DNA of 64,000 nt from Candidatus Ichthyocystis hellenicum (GCF_001460935.1 NZ_LN906597.1:668768-732767), one strand, 5' to 3'. Shown: positions 45,707-56,140, counted from the first letter of the stretch. Notes: a model not told the origin generated them from the letters alone. Program-made: numbers and translations.

Positions 45707-46588
45707 GTGTCTATTTTAATTAATGCTCGAACCAAGGTAATGACGCAGGGGATGACGGGTAAGACCGGGTCTTTTCATACTAGGTTATGCCGCGAGTATG
45801 CGAATGGTAAAGATTGTTTTGTTGCTGGTGTGCATCCTAAGAAGAGCGGTCAGAATTTCGAAGGTTGTCCTATATTTGGTACTGTTATTGATGCTAAGAA
45901 TCAAACTGGTGCGACTGTTTCAGTGATTTATGTTCCTCCGGCAGCAGCGGCAGATGCTATTTTGGAGGCCGTTGAGGCTGATTTAGATTTAGTTATTTGT
46001 ATCACTGAAGGTATTCCTGTGCAGGATATGCTTATGGTGAGAAGCGCAATGAATCATCTGGGGTCGCGTACTCTTCTTGTTGGTCCTAACTGTCCTGGTG
46101 TAATTACTCCCGATGAAATTAAAATAGGAATAATGCCTGGTCATATTCATACCAAGGGCCGTATAGGTGTTTTGTCTCGATCAGGAACCCTGACTTATGA
46201 GGCTGTTGCTCAGTTGACGGCTTTGGGTATTGGGCAATCTACTGCAGTTGGTATTGGCGGTGATCCTATTAATGGTCTTAAACACAAGGATGTTTTGGCT
46301 TTGTTTAACGATGATCCCGATACTGATGCTGTGGTTATGATTGGTGAGATTGGTGGGACTGATGAAGAAGATGCCGCTTTGTGGGTCAAAGATAATATGA
46401 AGAAGCCCGTTATTGGATTTATAGCTGGTGTTACAGCTCCGCCCGGTCGTCGTATGGGACATGCAGGAGCTATAGTTTCCGGAGGTCAAGGTACAGCTCA
46501 ATCAAAGATTGATTGTATGGAGGGTTGTGGAATTAAGACAACTAAGAATCCTGCTGAAATTGGTGTTTTGTTGAAGTCAGTTATCTAA
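45707..46588 (+). CDS. sucD: SucD, succinyl-CoA synthetase alpha subunit
   Basis: CoA-binding, phospho-histidine-carrying subunit, 293 residues. It has [11 protein letters not shown] at the CoA site, [11 protein letters not shown], and the active histidine in [17 protein letters not shown]. Start is GTG at 45707 with GGGGAG about six bases upstream. Co-transcribed with sucC. Confidence 0.97.
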   Translation: MSILINARTKVMTQGMTGKTGSFHTRLCREYANGKDCFVAGVHPKKSGQNFEGCPIFGTVIDAKNQTGATVSVIYVPPAAAADAILEAVEADLDLVICITEGIPVQDMLMVRSAMNHLGSRTLLVGPNCPGVITPDEIKIGIMPGHIHTKGRIGVLSRSGTLTYEAVAQLTALGIGQSTAVGIGGDPINGLKHKDVLALFNDDPDTDAVVMIGEIGGTDEEDAALWVKDNMKKPVIGFIAGVTAPPGRRMGHAGAIVSGGQGTAQSKIDCMEGCGIKTTKNPAEIGVLLKSVI

Positions 46589-46678
46589 AATCCAAAGACA
46601 TTGTTTGTGTCTAAGATGTTCCTATGGTATTGGTACCCCATTATACAATGAGAGCAATTATGTGTTGGTTGCTCCTAT

Positions 46679-47359
46679 ATGTCGTATTTTCTTTCTGTAA
46701 TGGAGATCCTTTTCATAGACATTCTTTTGTCTGGGGATAATGCTGCCATTATTGCTATGTCGTCCCGGCACCTTCCCCCGAAGCAGCGAGTTTTGTGTGT
46801 TCGCATAGGTGTGTTTTTGGCGCTGGCGATGCGTATAGTATCCCTCTTTTTAGTAGGTTCAGTTCTATCTCGTCCAGGTTTTAGCGTAGTTGGTGGGTTG
46901 GTTCTATTTGCCGTTGGTTTATCTTTTTCCCCTTCTAAAAAGGCAGTTGCACTACCAAAAGATTCATCTGCTGATGATGATAAATTGGGGTTTTATATGG
47001 TTCTGAAAAAAATAGTTATAACAGATTTTGTGATGAGTATTGACAACGTTATGGGAATTGCATCTGTTGCTAAGGATGATAAATTTCTGCTCGTTTTTGG
47101 TGTAGTGGCAAGTATTCCAATGTTGTTATTCTTTAGCGATTTTTTAGGGCGTTTATTGGATAAGTACAGTTTTGTTTTTTGGTTGGGAGTTGGTTTCATA
47201 GGATTTGTAGGTGGTCGTCTTATTATGGGTGATATTTTGTTTGAAAAAATAAAGTATCAACATCTATTAGGTTGGGGTGTTTCTATTGTTGCGGGATTGT
47301 TGTTGGTGGCTGTTCGTTATTTGATGATGTTTTTTATTCGAAAAGAAGAAAAGAAATGA
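46679..47359 (+). CDS. TerC/YjbE-family integral membrane protein
   Basis: A 226-residue inner-membrane protein with about seven helices. The paired TerC motifs are present: DILLSGDNAAIIAM near residue 14 and DFVMSIDNVMGIAS near residue 115, each with the Asp and Asn thought to bind metal. Some relatives export manganese or support metal loading of exported enzymes; substrate here is not known. Placement after sucC-sucD is, as I recall, common in betaproteobacteria. Confidence 0.85.
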   Translation: MSYFLSVMEILFIDILLSGDNAAIIAMSSRHLPPKQRVLCVRIGVFLALAMRIVSLFLVGSVLSRPGFSVVGGLVLFAVGLSFSPSKKAVALPKDSSADDDKLGFYMVLKKIVITDFVMSIDNVMGIASVAKDDKFLLVFGVVASIPMLLFFSDFLGRLLDKYSFVFWLGVGFIGFVGGRLIMGDILFEKIKYQHLLGWGVSIVAGLLLVAVRYLMMFFIRKEEKK

Positions 47360-47374
47360 TTGGGAGGTTGCTCT

Positions 47375-48163
47375 ATGACAATGATTATTCTCGAAAAGAA
47401 CGGAGTAGCAGTTAGGTCGATTTTGATTAATAAAGATTGTATTAGGATCGGTCGTCGTCAGGGTAATGATTGCATTTTGAGTGATCATAGTGTTAGTGGA
47501 TATCATGCTGAGATTCATTCCACAAAGTCTGGATATTACATAAAAGATTTAAGTAGTACTAACGGTACTTTTGTTAACGATCAATTAATATCTTTTGCTA
47601 AAATAAATCCAAATGACATTATTCGGTTGGGCAGTAGTGCAATTCGTTTAGAATTTCCAAATTCGGTGAGGAATCAACAAAAAATAGAATTGCCAGAGTG
47701 TTATGAGCCGGAACTGCCGATTTCTAAGCTTAATCCAAATATTTCAGGTAAGGATTGGCTAAATTCTTTATCTCTTTCTTTGTCTGACTCCAATGTTGAA
47801 GACTGCAGCAATAATGATGTTTGTGGGTACAATGAAAATGATGTTCTAGAACTAAGTGAAGGTGATGAATGGGTTGCTGGTACCGATGATAATTGGGCAA
47901 CGTTGGTTGTTAAGTCCCTAACAGGAGTGGGGACAGAAAGAAGACTTTCTCTTAATAAACCATGTATTAAGATAGGAGCTGCCAGTAGATGTGTTATTTC
48001 TATTACCTACGATTCTTCTGGATATTGGCTGGAATGCCTAAAAGGTCCTGAGCTTCCTTTGCTTAACGGTGCCGTGTGCAAATTAGGCGAACCATATAGA
48101 TTATTTGACGGTGACTGCTTGGCAGTACACTCGGCAATAATGTTTTTTTCTTGGGATAGGTAG
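47375..48163 (+). CDS. FHA-domain protein with a degenerate second FHA-like domain
   Basis: A 262-residue cytosolic protein. The N-terminal forkhead-associated domain (about 1-95) has the phosphothreonine-binding signature IRIGRRQGNDCIL, DHSVSGYHAEI, and LSSTNGTFVND. A polar linker follows. The last 90 or so residues (CIKIGAASRCVISI, then LLNGAVCKLGEPYRLFDGD) look like a second FHA fold that has lost the binding loop residues. Start at 47375 has GGAGG seven bases upstream; a TTG at 47360 is rejected. FHA proteins often act with Ser/Thr kinases or secretion systems; neither is next to it. It lies upstream of grpE, which has its own promoter. Confidence 0.87.
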   Translation: MTMIILEKNGVAVRSILINKDCIRIGRRQGNDCILSDHSVSGYHAEIHSTKSGYYIKDLSSTNGTFVNDQLISFAKINPNDIIRLGSSAIRLEFPNSVRNQQKIELPECYEPELPISKLNPNISGKDWLNSLSLSLSDSNVEDCSNNDVCGYNENDVLELSEGDEWVAGTDDNWATLVVKSLTGVGTERRLSLNKPCIKIGAASRCVISITYDSSGYWLECLKGPELPLLNGAVCKLGEPYRLFDGDCLAVHSAIMFFSWDR

Positions 48164-48171
48164 TTTTTTCT

Positions 48172-48197
48172 CTTGAAAATTCATAATTCCGCATTAC
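48172..48197 (+). promoter_or_regulatory. Heat-shock (RpoH-type) promoter of grpE-dnaK-dnaJ
   Basis: CTTGAAA (48172-48178), a 13-bp spacer, and CATTAC (48192-48197), followed by ATT. The two boxes are identical to those before groES, where the spacer is 14 bp. It sits 43 bp before the chosen grpE start. Confidence 0.7.
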
Positions 48198-48239
48198 ATT
48201 AACCTCATGTAGATGGTTTTTGTAGTTGCTGGGAGGGTT

Positions 48240-48767
48240 ATGGATTCGTCGACCAAGGATCTCGATGATGAGATCGTTAATGCGTCTGCGTTAGAAGAAG
48301 ATGATTCTTCTTCTAACGAAGATGTTGGTTTTTCCGTTGATGTGGATGATTTAAAAGATAAGTACCTACGTGCCCAAGCTGAGGTCGAGAATGTTCGCCG
48401 ACGTTCTCAAGATGAACTGGCAAAGGTGAGATTGTTTGGCGCTGAGAAGATAGTTCGTTCTTTATTGCCCATTTGCGATAGCTTAGAAATGGCTCTGGGA
48501 GTTGAGTCTCAGACTCTTGAGACCCTTCATAGTGGTGTAGAAATGACTCACAGGCAGTTTCAGAAGCTTTTTTCTGAAATGTCTATTTCAGTTATTGATC
48601 CCCTTAATGACAAGTTTGATCCTAATTGCCATCAGGCTATATCTACCGAAGTTTCGGATGATGTTCCTCCTAATCATGTATTGCGTGTTTTGCAGAAGGG
48701 CTATCGTTTGCATGACAGGGTTGTTAGGGCTGCGTTGGTTGTTGTTTCAAAGGAGAAAGAGGAGTAG
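48240..48767 (+). CDS. grpE: GrpE nucleotide exchange factor
   Basis: Exchange factor that releases ADP from DnaK. The 175 residues have an acidic head, the long dimerising helix with LRAQAEVENVRRRSQDEL, and the beta-wing domain ending with VLQKGYRLHDRVVRAALVVVSK. I start at the ATG at 48240, just after GGGAGG, although the spacing is short; an ATG at 48213 has no site. First gene of grpE-dnaK-dnaJ behind a heat-shock promoter. Confidence 0.94.
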   Translation: MDSSTKDLDDEIVNASALEEDDSSSNEDVGFSVDVDDLKDKYLRAQAEVENVRRRSQDELAKVRLFGAEKIVRSLLPICDSLEMALGVESQTLETLHSGVEMTHRQFQKLFSEMSISVIDPLNDKFDPNCHQAISTEVSDDVPPNHVLRVLQKGYRLHDRVVRAALVVVSKEKEE

Positions 48768-48796
48768 TCCTCTGCTTTTCCCATGAGGCTATGTTT

Positions 48797-48825
48797 TTGG
48801 ATTGTGTAAACATGAATTGTAGAGT
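48797..48825 (+). promoter_or_regulatory. Candidate sigma-70 promoter of dnaK
   Basis: TTGGAT (48797-48802), a 17-bp spacer and TAGAGT (48820-48825) lie between grpE and dnaK. This could give a basal dnaK transcript in addition to read-through from the heat-shock promoter. The -10 is a moderate match. Confidence 0.35.
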
Positions 48826-48847
48826 CTATCGTTTATAGGTGCGGATT

Positions 48848-50803
48848 ATGTCGAAATCAAACAAAATTATTGGTATTGACCTTGGAACAACTAACTCCTG
48901 TGTTGCGGTTATGGAGGGAGGCAAGGTTAAGGTGATTGAGAATGCAGAGGGTTCTCGTACAACCCCATCTGTTATTTCATATATGCCGGATGGAGAAATT
49001 TTAGTTGGTGTTCCTGCTAAACGCCAATCAGTTACTAATCCTAAGAATACCATTTTTGCAGCGAAGCGTTTAATAGGTAGAAGATTTCAGGATAACGAGG
49101 TTCAGCGCGATATTGAGTTGATGCCTTATCGTATTGTTGCTGCTGATAATGGAGATGCTTGGGTTGCTGTCGGTGATAAAAATTTTGCTCCTCCTCAGAT
49201 TTCTGCTGAGGTGTTGAGGAAAATGAAAAAGGCAGCTGAAGATTATTTGGGTGAGGAAGTTTCGGAGGCTGTTATTACGGTTCCGGCCTACTTTAATGAT
49301 GCTCAACGTCAAGCAACTAAGGATTCTGGTCGTATTGCGGGGTTGAATGTTAAGCGAATCATTAATGAGCCTACTGCCGCCGCTTTGGCGTTCGGTTTGG
49401 ACAAGAAGGATTCTGCTCGTTCCGGTGATCGTAGAATTGCTGTTTACGACTTGGGTGGTGGTACTTTTGACGTTTCCATTATCGATATTGCAGAAGTGGA
49501 AGGTGAATATCAGTTTGAAGTTCTTTCCACCAATGGTGATACTTTTCTTGGTGGGGAAGACTTTGATCAGCGTTTGATTGATCATTTGGTGGAAGAATTT
49601 AAGAAAGATCAAGCTGTTGATTTGAAAAAAGATGTTATGGCATTGCAAAGATTAAAAGAAGCTGCAGAAAAAGCTAAGATAGAGCTTTCTTCTTCCCAGC
49701 AGACAGAGATTAATTTGCCATACATAACTATGGATAGTACTGGGCCGAAACATATGGCTATCAAGATTACTAGAGCTAAACTTGAGGCTCTTGTTTCTGA
49801 ATTGATTGAAAGAACTGTTGAGCCATGCCGTGTGGCACTGAAGGATGCTAATTTGTCTGTTGGTGATATTTCAGATGTAATTTTGGTCGGTGGTCAGACC
49901 AGGATGCCTAAGGTTCAAGAGGTAGTTAAAGAATTTTTTAAATCTGAACCACGGCGCGATGTTAATCCTGATGAAGCGGTTGCTGTTGGTGCCGCCATTC
50001 AGGGTGCAGTTTTGCGTGGAGATATTAGGGATGTTTTGCTCTTAGATGTAACCCCACTTTCTCTTGGCATAGAGACAATGGGTGGCGTTATGACTAAATT
50101 AATAATGAAAAATACGACAATTCCTACGCGTGCATCACAGGTTTTTTCTACGGCAGATGATAATCAGCCTGCTGTTACCATTAAGGTTCTTCAGGGTGAG
50201 CGTGATATGGCATCTTCGAATAAGTTGTTGGGTGAATTTAATTTGGAAGGAATTCCTCCTTCGCCGCGTGGTGTTCCTCAAATTGAGGTTACTTTGGATG
50301 TGGATGCTAATGGTATCTTGAATGTTTCTGCCAAAGATAAAGTTACGGGTAAAGAGAATAAGATTACTATTCAAGCTAATTCTGGGTTGTCTGATGAAGA
50401 AGTTGATCGCATGATCAAAGATGCAGAGGCTAATGCTGATGAAGATAAGCGTTTGCTAGATTTGGTTAAGGCTCGTAATGGTTTGGATGGACTTGTTCAC
50501 ACGGTTAAGAAATCATTGTCTGAGTATGGGGATAAGGTTTCAGAAGAAGAAAGGAAAAATATTGAATCCGAATTGAAGAAGTCTGAAGAGCTTTCTAAAT
50601 CCGGCACTGTGGAAGCTATTAATGCTCAGATTGAAGTTCTTAGTAAGGCAGCTCAGAAATTGGGTGAGATGGTTTATGCAGAACAAAAGGCTAATGCGGC
50701 TGGGGCAACATCTTCTGATGCATCGGATACTAAGGATGAGGGTGATAATGTTGTTGATGCACAGTTCAGTGAGGTGGATCCTTCAGCCAAGGATAAAGAA
50801 TAG
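48848..50803 (+). CDS. dnaK: DnaK (Hsp70) chaperone
   Basis: ATP-driven Hsp70, 651 residues from the ATG at 48848. The ATPase domain has [28 protein letters not shown] and [13 protein letters not shown]. The linker [15 protein letters not shown] leads to the substrate-binding domain and helical lid. The tail ends with the acidic DKE. A GTG three codons upstream is an alternative start. dnaJ follows after 74 bp. Confidence 0.98.
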   Translation: MSKSNKIIGIDLGTTNSCVAVMEGGKVKVIENAEGSRTTPSVISYMPDGEILVGVPAKRQSVTNPKNTIFAAKRLIGRRFQDNEVQRDIELMPYRIVAADNGDAWVAVGDKNFAPPQISAEVLRKMKKAAEDYLGEEVSEAVITVPAYFNDAQRQATKDSGRIAGLNVKRIINEPTAAALAFGLDKKDSARSGDRRIAVYDLGGGTFDVSIIDIAEVEGEYQFEVLSTNGDTFLGGEDFDQRLIDHLVEEFKKDQAVDLKKDVMALQRLKEAAEKAKIELSSSQQTEINLPYITMDSTGPKHMAIKITRAKLEALVSELIERTVEPCRVALKDANLSVGDISDVILVGGQTRMPKVQEVVKEFFKSEPRRDVNPDEAVAVGAAIQGAVLRGDIRDVLLLDVTPLSLGIETMGGVMTKLIMKNTTIPTRASQVFSTADDNQPAVTIKVLQGERDMASSNKLLGEFNLEGIPPSPRGVPQIEVTLDVDANGILNVSAKDKVTGKENKITIQANSGLSDEEVDRMIKDAEANADEDKRLLDLVKARNGLDGLVHTVKKSLSEYGDKVSEEERKNIESELKKSEELSKSGTVEAINAQIEVLSKAAQKLGEMVYAEQKANAAGATSSDASDTKDEGDNVVDAQFSEVDPSAKDKE

Positions 50804-50877
50804 TTTTTTAAATGTCGTCAATAAATTTGGAAGTGCGATTGGAGTCGCATGTCTTTTTACGCAGTTGATTGGGTATC

Positions 50878-52002
50878 ATGACGAAAAGAGATTACTATGA
50901 GGTTTTGGATGTCCCTCGAAATGCATCTGAAGCGGAAATTAAAAAGGCCTATCGCCGTTTGGCAATGAAGTATCACCCAGATCGTAATCCGGATGATAAG
51001 ACTGTTGAGGAGCGCTTTAAAGAGTTGAAAGAAGCTTATGAGGTTCTTTCTGACTCTAGTAAGAGAGCGGCCTATGATCAATTTGGTCATGCAGGTGTGG
51101 GTGCTGGGCCTGGTGGGTCTCAGTTTGCTAATGCTGGCGGTGGATTCGATTCTTTTGCCGATGCTTTTGGTGATATTTTCGGAGATATTTTTGGTTCGCG
51201 CGGGGGTGGTGATCGAGCCCCTCGTGGTTCGGATTTGCAATACAGTATGACGATTACCTTGGAAGAGTCTGCTCGCGGTGTGAAAAAAGAGGTAGTTTTG
51301 CCCATAACTAGCAAGTGTGATACTTGTAGCGGAAGCGGGGCAGCGCCAGGAAGTGATAAAAAAACATGTCAGCATTGTATGGGTTCTGGTCAGATTCGTA
51401 TGTCTCAGGGCTTCTTTACTGTCCAGCAGACTTGTCCCCACTGTCATGGGGATGGGTTTTTTATCTCTAACCCTTGCCGTTCTTGTCATGGTCAGGGCCG
51501 GGTTCGTAAGAAAAAAACAATTTCTATCGATATACCGGCAGGTATCAATCATAAGGATCAAATTCGTCTATCAGGACAAGGTGAGGCAGGTCCCCATGGT
51601 TCTTCTCCTGGTGATTTGTATGTGAAGGTTAATTTAGCCCCTCACCAGATTTTTAAGCGCGATGGTGATGATTTGCACTGTGAAATGCCGATAACTATTG
51701 CGGTAGCTGCCTTGGGTGGTGAAATTGAAATACCAATCCTGGGTGGATCGGCCATGCTTAAAATTCCATCAGAGACTCAGTCTGGTCAGGTTTTTCGTCT
51801 TCGATCAAAAGGAATTAAGGGGGTAAATAGCTTGGTTCCAGGGGATTTGCATTGCCATGTGTATATTGAGACACCAGTTGATTTAACCGATCGGCAGAAA
51901 GAATTGTTGAGAGAATTCGATGAGATTAGTACTAAGGATTCCAAGAGACACATGCCCAAGTCTACTTCCTGGTTTAGCAAGGTGAAAGATTTTTTTTCCT
52001 GA
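50878..52002 (+). CDS. dnaJ: DnaJ (Hsp40) co-chaperone
   Basis: Delivers substrates to DnaK and stimulates its ATPase. The 374 residues contain the J domain with HPD (YHPDRNPDD), a Gly/Phe-rich region, and the four zinc repeats [24 protein letters not shown] and CRSCHGQG, then the C-terminal substrate domains. The ATG at 50878 has GGG upstream. Last gene of the grpE-dnaK-dnaJ unit; I see no intrinsic terminator after it. Confidence 0.98.
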   Translation: MTKRDYYEVLDVPRNASEAEIKKAYRRLAMKYHPDRNPDDKTVEERFKELKEAYEVLSDSSKRAAYDQFGHAGVGAGPGGSQFANAGGGFDSFADAFGDIFGDIFGSRGGGDRAPRGSDLQYSMTITLEESARGVKKEVVLPITSKCDTCSGSGAAPGSDKKTCQHCMGSGQIRMSQGFFTVQQTCPHCHGDGFFISNPCRSCHGQGRVRKKKTISIDIPAGINHKDQIRLSGQGEAGPHGSSPGDLYVKVNLAPHQIFKRDGDDLHCEMPITIAVAALGGEIEIPILGGSAMLKIPSETQSGQVFRLRSKGIKGVNSLVPGDLHCHVYIETPVDLTDRQKELLREFDEISTKDSKRHMPKSTSWFSKVKDFFS

Positions 52003-52108
52003 TTGAGTAATTTGTCAATTCCTTCCCATAGACATGACTAACTTCAAGAACGATTAGTTTTAAGTCACAATTATCTCCTCTGCTTCGCTCTTATGACGGG
52101 GTTTCTCT

Positions 52109-55000
52109 ATGGGATCCACCAAGCTCTTTGGTGTTCGTCAGGTTGTTAATATGGATTTTGGCGACTCACCACTGGGGGAATTAGGGGATAGAACTGCTCG
52201 TAGCGGTGATGTCTCCATTCCAAGTGAGTTTGACACCAGTTACTTCTTGAGTATTGCTTCTTCAAAAAATATTCTTAGTGATCGTGTGAGTTTTATCCGC
52301 GAATTGTCTAAGTTTTTTTCTCAGTTCAGTTCGGTGCTGGGGAATTTGTTTGGCGCATGTTTTCCAGATGATGCGGGTGATTATAGCGATGAATTAATAC
52401 TCCACTATTTGACTAATGCACGTGGTATCTTCTCTCCGTTTAAGGTGGAGGGTGTTTCAAGTGCCGAGGTAATTTCTCAAAGATGCTTTGTTCATTGGAG
52501 GAAGCTTTCTCTCCGTGATCTGCTTCTGGTAGGTGCAGGATTGTACCGAGTCAAGTTGAAACTATTTGAATGGCAACTTAAGCAAGACAATTTGCCACTA
52601 ATGGTATTTTATAGGCACATCTTTAATTCGTGGATAGATTTTTTTTACCAGTTTTACAGTTTTATTGAAGAAAGTAAGTCAAAAAATGATGAATGGGAAG
52701 CTTTGTTAGGGAAATTACCCATTTCTTCTTTAGTGATATTATTGGACGCTACAAACCGATTTTCTGGTAAAAATGATGAAAAATCGAAGTTTTTTAGTAA
52801 TGTTCACCGGTTTTTATTGCTATCATCTATAGAAATAGTAAAAAATTCTACCTCTTCTTTAGGTATTGAGTATCAAAAAATAACAGATGTGGCCAGCCTA
52901 CACGATTTAATTATTCGCACAGATTCTAAAGTTCGTCATGTTTGTGATGATCTGATTCCAGACAAAATTACTCATGACACTGTAGTTGCAATAGTGTTCT
53001 TTGATATTTTTATTTCTCTTCCCGAAGATTCAGCGATAAAGGAACATTTTTTGGAGGTAATACCTGTATCTGCTTTGGGGAAAATGCTTTTTTTAGCAAA
53101 TCATAATGCGTATTATTCTTTATCCGATCGTGATCTCATCTTAGAAAATTTGGTAGCCACTATTTTCTCAGGGATATATCCAAAGTTTCTATTTTATTGT
53201 GATAAGGAATTTTGGGTATCACTCTCAAAACAGCTGAAATCTTTTGATTTTAAGTGCTTTATATCCGATAGAAAAGATAATTTTACTGCAGGTATTATTG
53301 ATAGCTGTGACAAAGGATTTTCCAGCATTATTAATGCAGATACTTTGACAATTGATAGTTATTTCTTTACCAAACTATCGGCAGTTTATTATTATAATAA
53401 TATAATATCAATGATTTATGGTAAAGATTTTCCTGATAGCATTAGAAAAAAGAAAGAACAGTTGTTGTACCATATAGACACTCTCTCAGCAGAAATGAAG
53501 TTCTACCAATCAGTTGGGGTTTCAGACTTACGAGTCATGGGGTTGATGTGTAATGATATAGGCGCTGATTTTTTGCTAAGAGCTTTGGATAGGGAAATAA
53601 AATATCGTAATGATTTAATAAATGATCATATATTTCATAGAAGGGCTTGCGAATTATTTGATAAGTTTCTGTCACTACTAATTTTTCATTTTGACAGGGA
53701 TAAAGTTAACAAACTAGATACTGAAATGATATTGAAAGACTTTGATAATATTTTTGTTAATACAATGGGCACCAATTCGCCGCACGAGTTCATAAAAAAA
53801 ATTTTTTTCCTTCTGTTTTTGGAACGATTGGATGACAAAATAAGGCAAGATGTTATTAGTGGGTCTGATCTAGATGTGTTAAATTGGAAGAGAAGTTTCC
53901 GTGGTGTTAAGTACTTGCCTAATGGTTTAGATGGATTTTTCAGTATAATGATTGTACTGTGTGGTGATCTGATTAATTACGACAAGATAAATGAGGAGAC
54001 ACTATCATTTTGGAATTATTTTAATAATCGTGTTTTGTCAATTTCAGTAAGAATAAGTGCAAATACAGAAATTTTGTTTAATGATAGTTATAAAAAAATT
54101 AGCAAGTATTTGTCGGTGTTAAATCTAATCTTTAATGGAAATGCTGATGATGAATCTTTTAAAGAATGCATGGATACAGTTAAATCATGCTGTCAGGTAA
54201 TAGATGAAGTTGAGAAGTATTCATTTAGAACTGGTAATGCCTTACCAGATTTTATTTGTGACGAGATTAATAAATTGCGCTCAGGTAGTTTTGTTGTTAA
54301 TCCAGAATTTTTTTCAAACATGCCACTTAATATCCTAGTAGAACTGATTATTGATTCTAAAAAGTATAGTATTAGCTTTATTTTAGAACAATCACTAGGA
54401 GAGATTTACCGGCGTCAAAGGGTATTGTTTGATGAATCTAATAGTACTATAGGTAATGCAATTAGATTCTTGTCTCAGAATAGAGTTCTAGAGTTTGTTA
54501 AGTTATCAGTTATGGTTATGGATATATTGAAAAGATCGTACTCTTTCTATAGCTTAGTTTCTAAAATAATCTCGTCAGATACCAACATAGGATTTAAAGA
54601 GTTTGTGACTAAGTTTGTTTCTGATAATTTTCATAAAAAAGATGACGTTCATATGAAAAATGCAGCTGTAGTTTTTTATGGTGAAGATTTTTATGATATT
54701 AGATCTTTGGTAAGAAAAGTGTATCTTGATACTAAGGAGGAAAAAAGGGGTAGTCCTTCTATGCAAAAAATTTATTTCGTGTTTTTTGTATTTTGGAAGA
54801 CAATTGACGACCTTATGGTTGATCAAGGGTTTGTCCAGGAAACTGATATGAGTGAAATGAAATTCTTCTACGATGATGTTAAATTTGACCATGTCTATCT
54901 TTTTAGCAATTGTTTTGATTTTGATCTAAGGAAACACTGTAGAAACTTTTTTGATATGCATCGCAGAGAGTTAGAGCGTAAAAAAAGGGATATTTGTTAA
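52109..55000 (+). CDS. Large uncharacterised protein (ORFan)
   Basis: I do not recognise this 963-residue protein. It begins MGSTKLFGVRQVVNMDF after a GGGG site about seven bases upstream. There is no signal peptide, no transmembrane helix and no known catalytic or repeat motif. The first 250 residues are of ordinary composition; from about 250 on it becomes rich in Lys, Asn, Ile, Phe and Asp, with long predicted helices. The short segment FLSQNRVLEFV loosely resembles ILSQKNVLKII of the 413-residue ORFan upstream of yhdP, which is too little to claim homology. It sits alone between dnaJ and the convergent lpxH homologue. A host-directed effector or large cytosolic structural protein are both possible guesses. 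Confidence 0.75.
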   Translation: MGSTKLFGVRQVVNMDFGDSPLGELGDRTARSGDVSIPSEFDTSYFLSIASSKNILSDRVSFIRELSKFFSQFSSVLGNLFGACFPDDAGDYSDELILHYLTNARGIFSPFKVEGVSSAEVISQRCFVHWRKLSLRDLLLVGAGLYRVKLKLFEWQLKQDNLPLMVFYRHIFNSWIDFFYQFYSFIEESKSKNDEWEALLGKLPISSLVILLDATNRFSGKNDEKSKFFSNVHRFLLLSSIEIVKNSTSSLGIEYQKITDVASLHDLIIRTDSKVRHVCDDLIPDKITHDTVVAIVFFDIFISLPEDSAIKEHFLEVIPVSALGKMLFLANHNAYYSLSDRDLILENLVATIFSGIYPKFLFYCDKEFWVSLSKQLKSFDFKCFISDRKDNFTAGIIDSCDKGFSSIINADTLTIDSYFFTKLSAVYYYNNIISMIYGKDFPDSIRKKKEQLLYHIDTLSAEMKFYQSVGVSDLRVMGLMCNDIGADFLLRALDREIKYRNDLINDHIFHRRACELFDKFLSLLIFHFDRDKVNKLDTEMILKDFDNIFVNTMGTNSPHEFIKKIFFLLFLERLDDKIRQDVISGSDLDVLNWKRSFRGVKYLPNGLDGFFSIMIVLCGDLINYDKINEETLSFWNYFNNRVLSISVRISANTEILFNDSYKKISKYLSVLNLIFNGNADDESFKECMDTVKSCCQVIDEVEKYSFRTGNALPDFICDEINKLRSGSFVVNPEFFSNMPLNILVELIIDSKKYSISFILEQSLGEIYRRQRVLFDESNSTIGNAIRFLSQNRVLEFVKLSVMVMDILKRSYSFYSLVSKIISSDTNIGFKEFVTKFVSDNFHKKDDVHMKNAAVVFYGEDFYDIRSLVRKVYLDTKEEKRGSPSMQKIYFVFFVFWKTIDDLMVDQGFVQETDMSEMKFFYDDVKFDHVYLFSNCFDFDLRKHCRNFFDMHRRELERKKRDIC

Positions 55001-55042
55001 CGGTAATTAACTAGCTCCTACCTGATTGTTTGAACATCCATA

Positions 55043-55858
55043 CTACACCGCAGCTTCGTTGATCTCAGTATTTTTGTCAGAAAAATTGAAGCCATAACAT
55101 TCTTTCTCTGATACTATTAGCACCCCTGCGTTTGATGCCCCACCTACCCTGTCCCAATTTTGTAAAACCCAGCGTCTTACAACTCTGCCTTCGAGAATGT
55201 GGTTGTGTATGCCCGGTTTGTTGGTGTATCCGTGAATGATTCTTTGTGCCTTGGTCTCAGATAGAATCTCAAATATCGTATTTTGGTTAACATCAAGATA
55301 CTCTTCCGGTTTTCTCCTTATTGCATTGTCATGATGAGTTCTGAGTTGCTTATTAATGGCACGCCGAATCATACTTGGTTGGCTTAAAAACTCACGCTTC
55401 CAGCTAGATTGGCGAATACGATTGCGAAATATTTGGTACTCTATGTCATCGGTGCATAGTGAATCGCCATGGGTTATCAGAGTTTTTACTCCATATAAAT
55501 CAATACATTGTGGATCAGACAACAGTGTGGCACCTACAGCGTTGCAAAATTCCTTGCCAAGCAAAAAGTCGTGATTACCAACCATTATATTTACAGAGAT
55601 ATTACGCGATGAAATCATTGCCAGCATGTGTGCAACTTTTGCTGGCCAGGAGTTTCTCAAGTCATCGTCTCCGATCCACATGTTGAATAAATTTCCAAGG
55701 ATAAATATCTTCTCCGCGTTTTTTGGTAGATCAGAGTTCATGAAACGCATGAAGAGCTTCCAAATCTCAGGTCGAGATTCACAGAGATTGATGTCGGACA
55801 AAAAAATACTATACGACTTGTTTTGCAGATATTTATTTATCGACTGTTCTGATTGCAT
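55043..55858 (-). CDS. LpxH homologue with a degenerate metal site
   Basis: A 271-residue homologue of LpxH, the calcineurin-fold UDP-2,3-diacylglucosamine pyrophosphohydrolase of lipid A synthesis. The frame follows E. coli LpxH closely (MWIGDDD, GNHDFLLGKEF, THGDSLCTDD, DVNQN). Of the seven metal ligands recalled for E. coli, only three remain: Asp22, Asn95 and His130. The others are substituted: His10 is Asn24 (SDINLC), Asp41 is Asn56 (ILGNLF), His195 is Tyr211 and His197 is Asn213 (HGYTNKP). The reading frame is intact. It may be inactive or repurposed, with another LpxH, LpxI or LpxG elsewhere. I chose the ATG at 55858; a TTG at 55966 would add 36 atypical residues. No symbol is given because activity is doubtful. 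Confidence 0.85.
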   Translation of the reverse strand: MQSEQSINKYLQNKSYSIFLSDINLCESRPEIWKLFMRFMNSDLPKNAEKIFILGNLFNMWIGDDDLRNSWPAKVAHMLAMISSRNISVNIMVGNHDFLLGKEFCNAVGATLLSDPQCIDLYGVKTLITHGDSLCTDDIEYQIFRNRIRQSSWKREFLSQPSMIRRAINKQLRTHHDNAIRRKPEEYLDVNQNTIFEILSETKAQRIIHGYTNKPGIHNHILEGRVVRRWVLQNWDRVGGASNAGVLIVSEKECYGFNFSDKNTEINEAAV

Positions 55859-56140
55859 AATTGCTGTATTCTTTGTGATAGTACAACGTGGTTTGTGAAA
55901 TTTTATTTCTTTTCCTATGAGTATTATTTGTACATACTCATAGGACTTATCAGATATTAAGAGCAATAAATAATTGCAGCAAAATATTCAAATATTTCTT
56001 ACTTTAAGTGTAAGATAATTAGCATAAATTAGTTTTATAGGCAACTGAAATTTGAATAATTAACCCGTATTTTTAACATTGTTAACCTGGTAGAATATGT
56101 TGTTTAACAATCAACAAGCCAACTTTTATGAGGCTGATGG

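Noticed and set aside
49070-49648. 192-residue minus-strand frame across dnaK
   Set aside because: Antisense to dnaK; Asn/Thr/Ser-rich shadow sequence with no start signals.
50857-51561. 234-residue minus-strand frame across dnaJ
   Set aside because: Lies entirely antisense to a highly conserved dnaJ and consists of low-complexity Thr/Arg/Ile sequence, a codon-bias artefact.
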